This document shows positions 5,007 to 5,166 of a stretch of DNA of 5,166 nt, piece by piece. Under the pieces are notes generated by a model. It was not told the origin of the DNA and ran no database searches. It saw only the letters and a program-made list of their open reading frames with translations. Within the stretch, counting starts at the first letter, position 1, and every line of letters starts with the position of its first letter. The stretch spans positions 1 through 5,166 of the forward strand of contig JAEOTN010000015.1 of the NCBI GenBank assembly GCA_016839865.1, written 5' to 3'. The position numbers and the translations under genes are program-made. Source of the DNA: Promethearchaeota archaeon (GTDB lineage: Archaea; Asgardarchaeota; Lokiarchaeia; Sigynarchaeales; MK-D1).

Positions 5007-5166
5007 ATGGTTTGGGGGATATATCTTGGGTTGGAGAAACGGCTTCAAGAACACCTAGAAAATCCACAGCACAAAATTCTATTGGAAAATATACTCAAAT
5101 GGCAGAGCAAAGGCGGCGCTAAAGAAGTTGAGCGATGTCTGCTTGAGATGATTGAATCACTAATGG
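5007..5166 (+). CDS. Hypothetical protein, N-terminal part, cut by the window edge
   Basis: The frame is open from the ATG at 5007 to the end of the window, giving 53 codons, and continues beyond it. The visible part is soluble and probably helical: a WGIYLGLEKRLQEHLENP opening, then charged Leu-rich segments with WQSKGG and EVERCLLEMIESLM near the edge. I do not recognise a family. The reading frame is open back to 4965, so a GTG at 4998 or a TTG at 4974 (with AAGGAA six bases upstream) are alternative starts that would add up to eleven residues. ATG is preferred because it fits the TATA-like box at 4957. Base composition is noticeably richer in G+C than the preceding intergenic DNA, as expected for coding sequence. 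It is on the same strand as the PLP enzyme gene but 199 bases away with a terminator-like stretch between, so probably a separate transcript. Confidence 0.6.
   Translation, partial: MVWGIYLGLEKRLQEHLENPQHKILLENILKWQSKGGAKEVERCLLEMIESLM

Noticed and set aside
1..5166. Mobile element, CRISPR array, tRNA or toxin-antitoxin system
   Set aside because: No transposase or integrase motifs, no regularly spaced repeats, no tRNA-like cloverleaf with a T-loop sequence, and no small paired genes were found on reading either strand.

Overview
This window is AT-rich (by eye roughly one third G+C) and densely coding. It holds four complete protein genes, a fragment of a gene at the right edge, and the probable tail of a gene at the left edge. 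No rRNA, tRNA, CRISPR array, transposase or phage gene was seen. The host cannot be named from the sequence. Several signs lean towards an archaeon: TATA-like boxes such as TTTATATG and GTATATAAG upstream of genes, a GGTG-type ribosome binding site, T-rich tracts after genes, use of GTG and TTG starts, and Ile/Lys-rich proteins. No convincing bacterial -35/-10 pair was found. This is inference, and a low-G+C bacterium is not excluded.

Layout: bases 1-130 hold the likely end of an upstream gene and a short gap. Bases 131-1423 (+) encode a two-domain protein, an unrecognised N-terminal domain of about 205 residues followed by a NodB-type polysaccharide deacetylase domain. Bases 1424-1618 hold a terminator-like hairpin and T-tracts, two palindromes, a TATA-like box, and a small hairpin over the next gene's ribosome binding site. 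Bases 1619-2800 (+) encode a 12-TM major facilitator transporter of the drug-efflux type. It converges, across a 38-base gap, on a six-TM LysE/RhtB-type exporter at 2839-3450 (-).

The exporter diverges from a class V PLP-dependent enzyme at 3677-4807 (+). The 226-base divergent region between them holds three perfect odd-length palindromes. Bases 4808-5006 are non-coding and T-rich, with a terminator-like stretch and a TATA-like box. A short unrecognised reading frame then runs off the right end.

The deacetylase suggests envelope or glycan chemistry. The PLP enzyme lacks the cysteine loop of desulfurases and looks kynureninase/epimerase-like, so it probably acts on an amino acid or derivative. 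It is divergently paired with an amino-acid-type exporter, so a make-and-export unit is a reasonable but unproven reading. I see no clear case for a wholly new biological system. The strongest leads are the palindrome cluster, the non-desulfurase PLP enzyme next to the exporter, and the unknown domain fused to the deacetylase.
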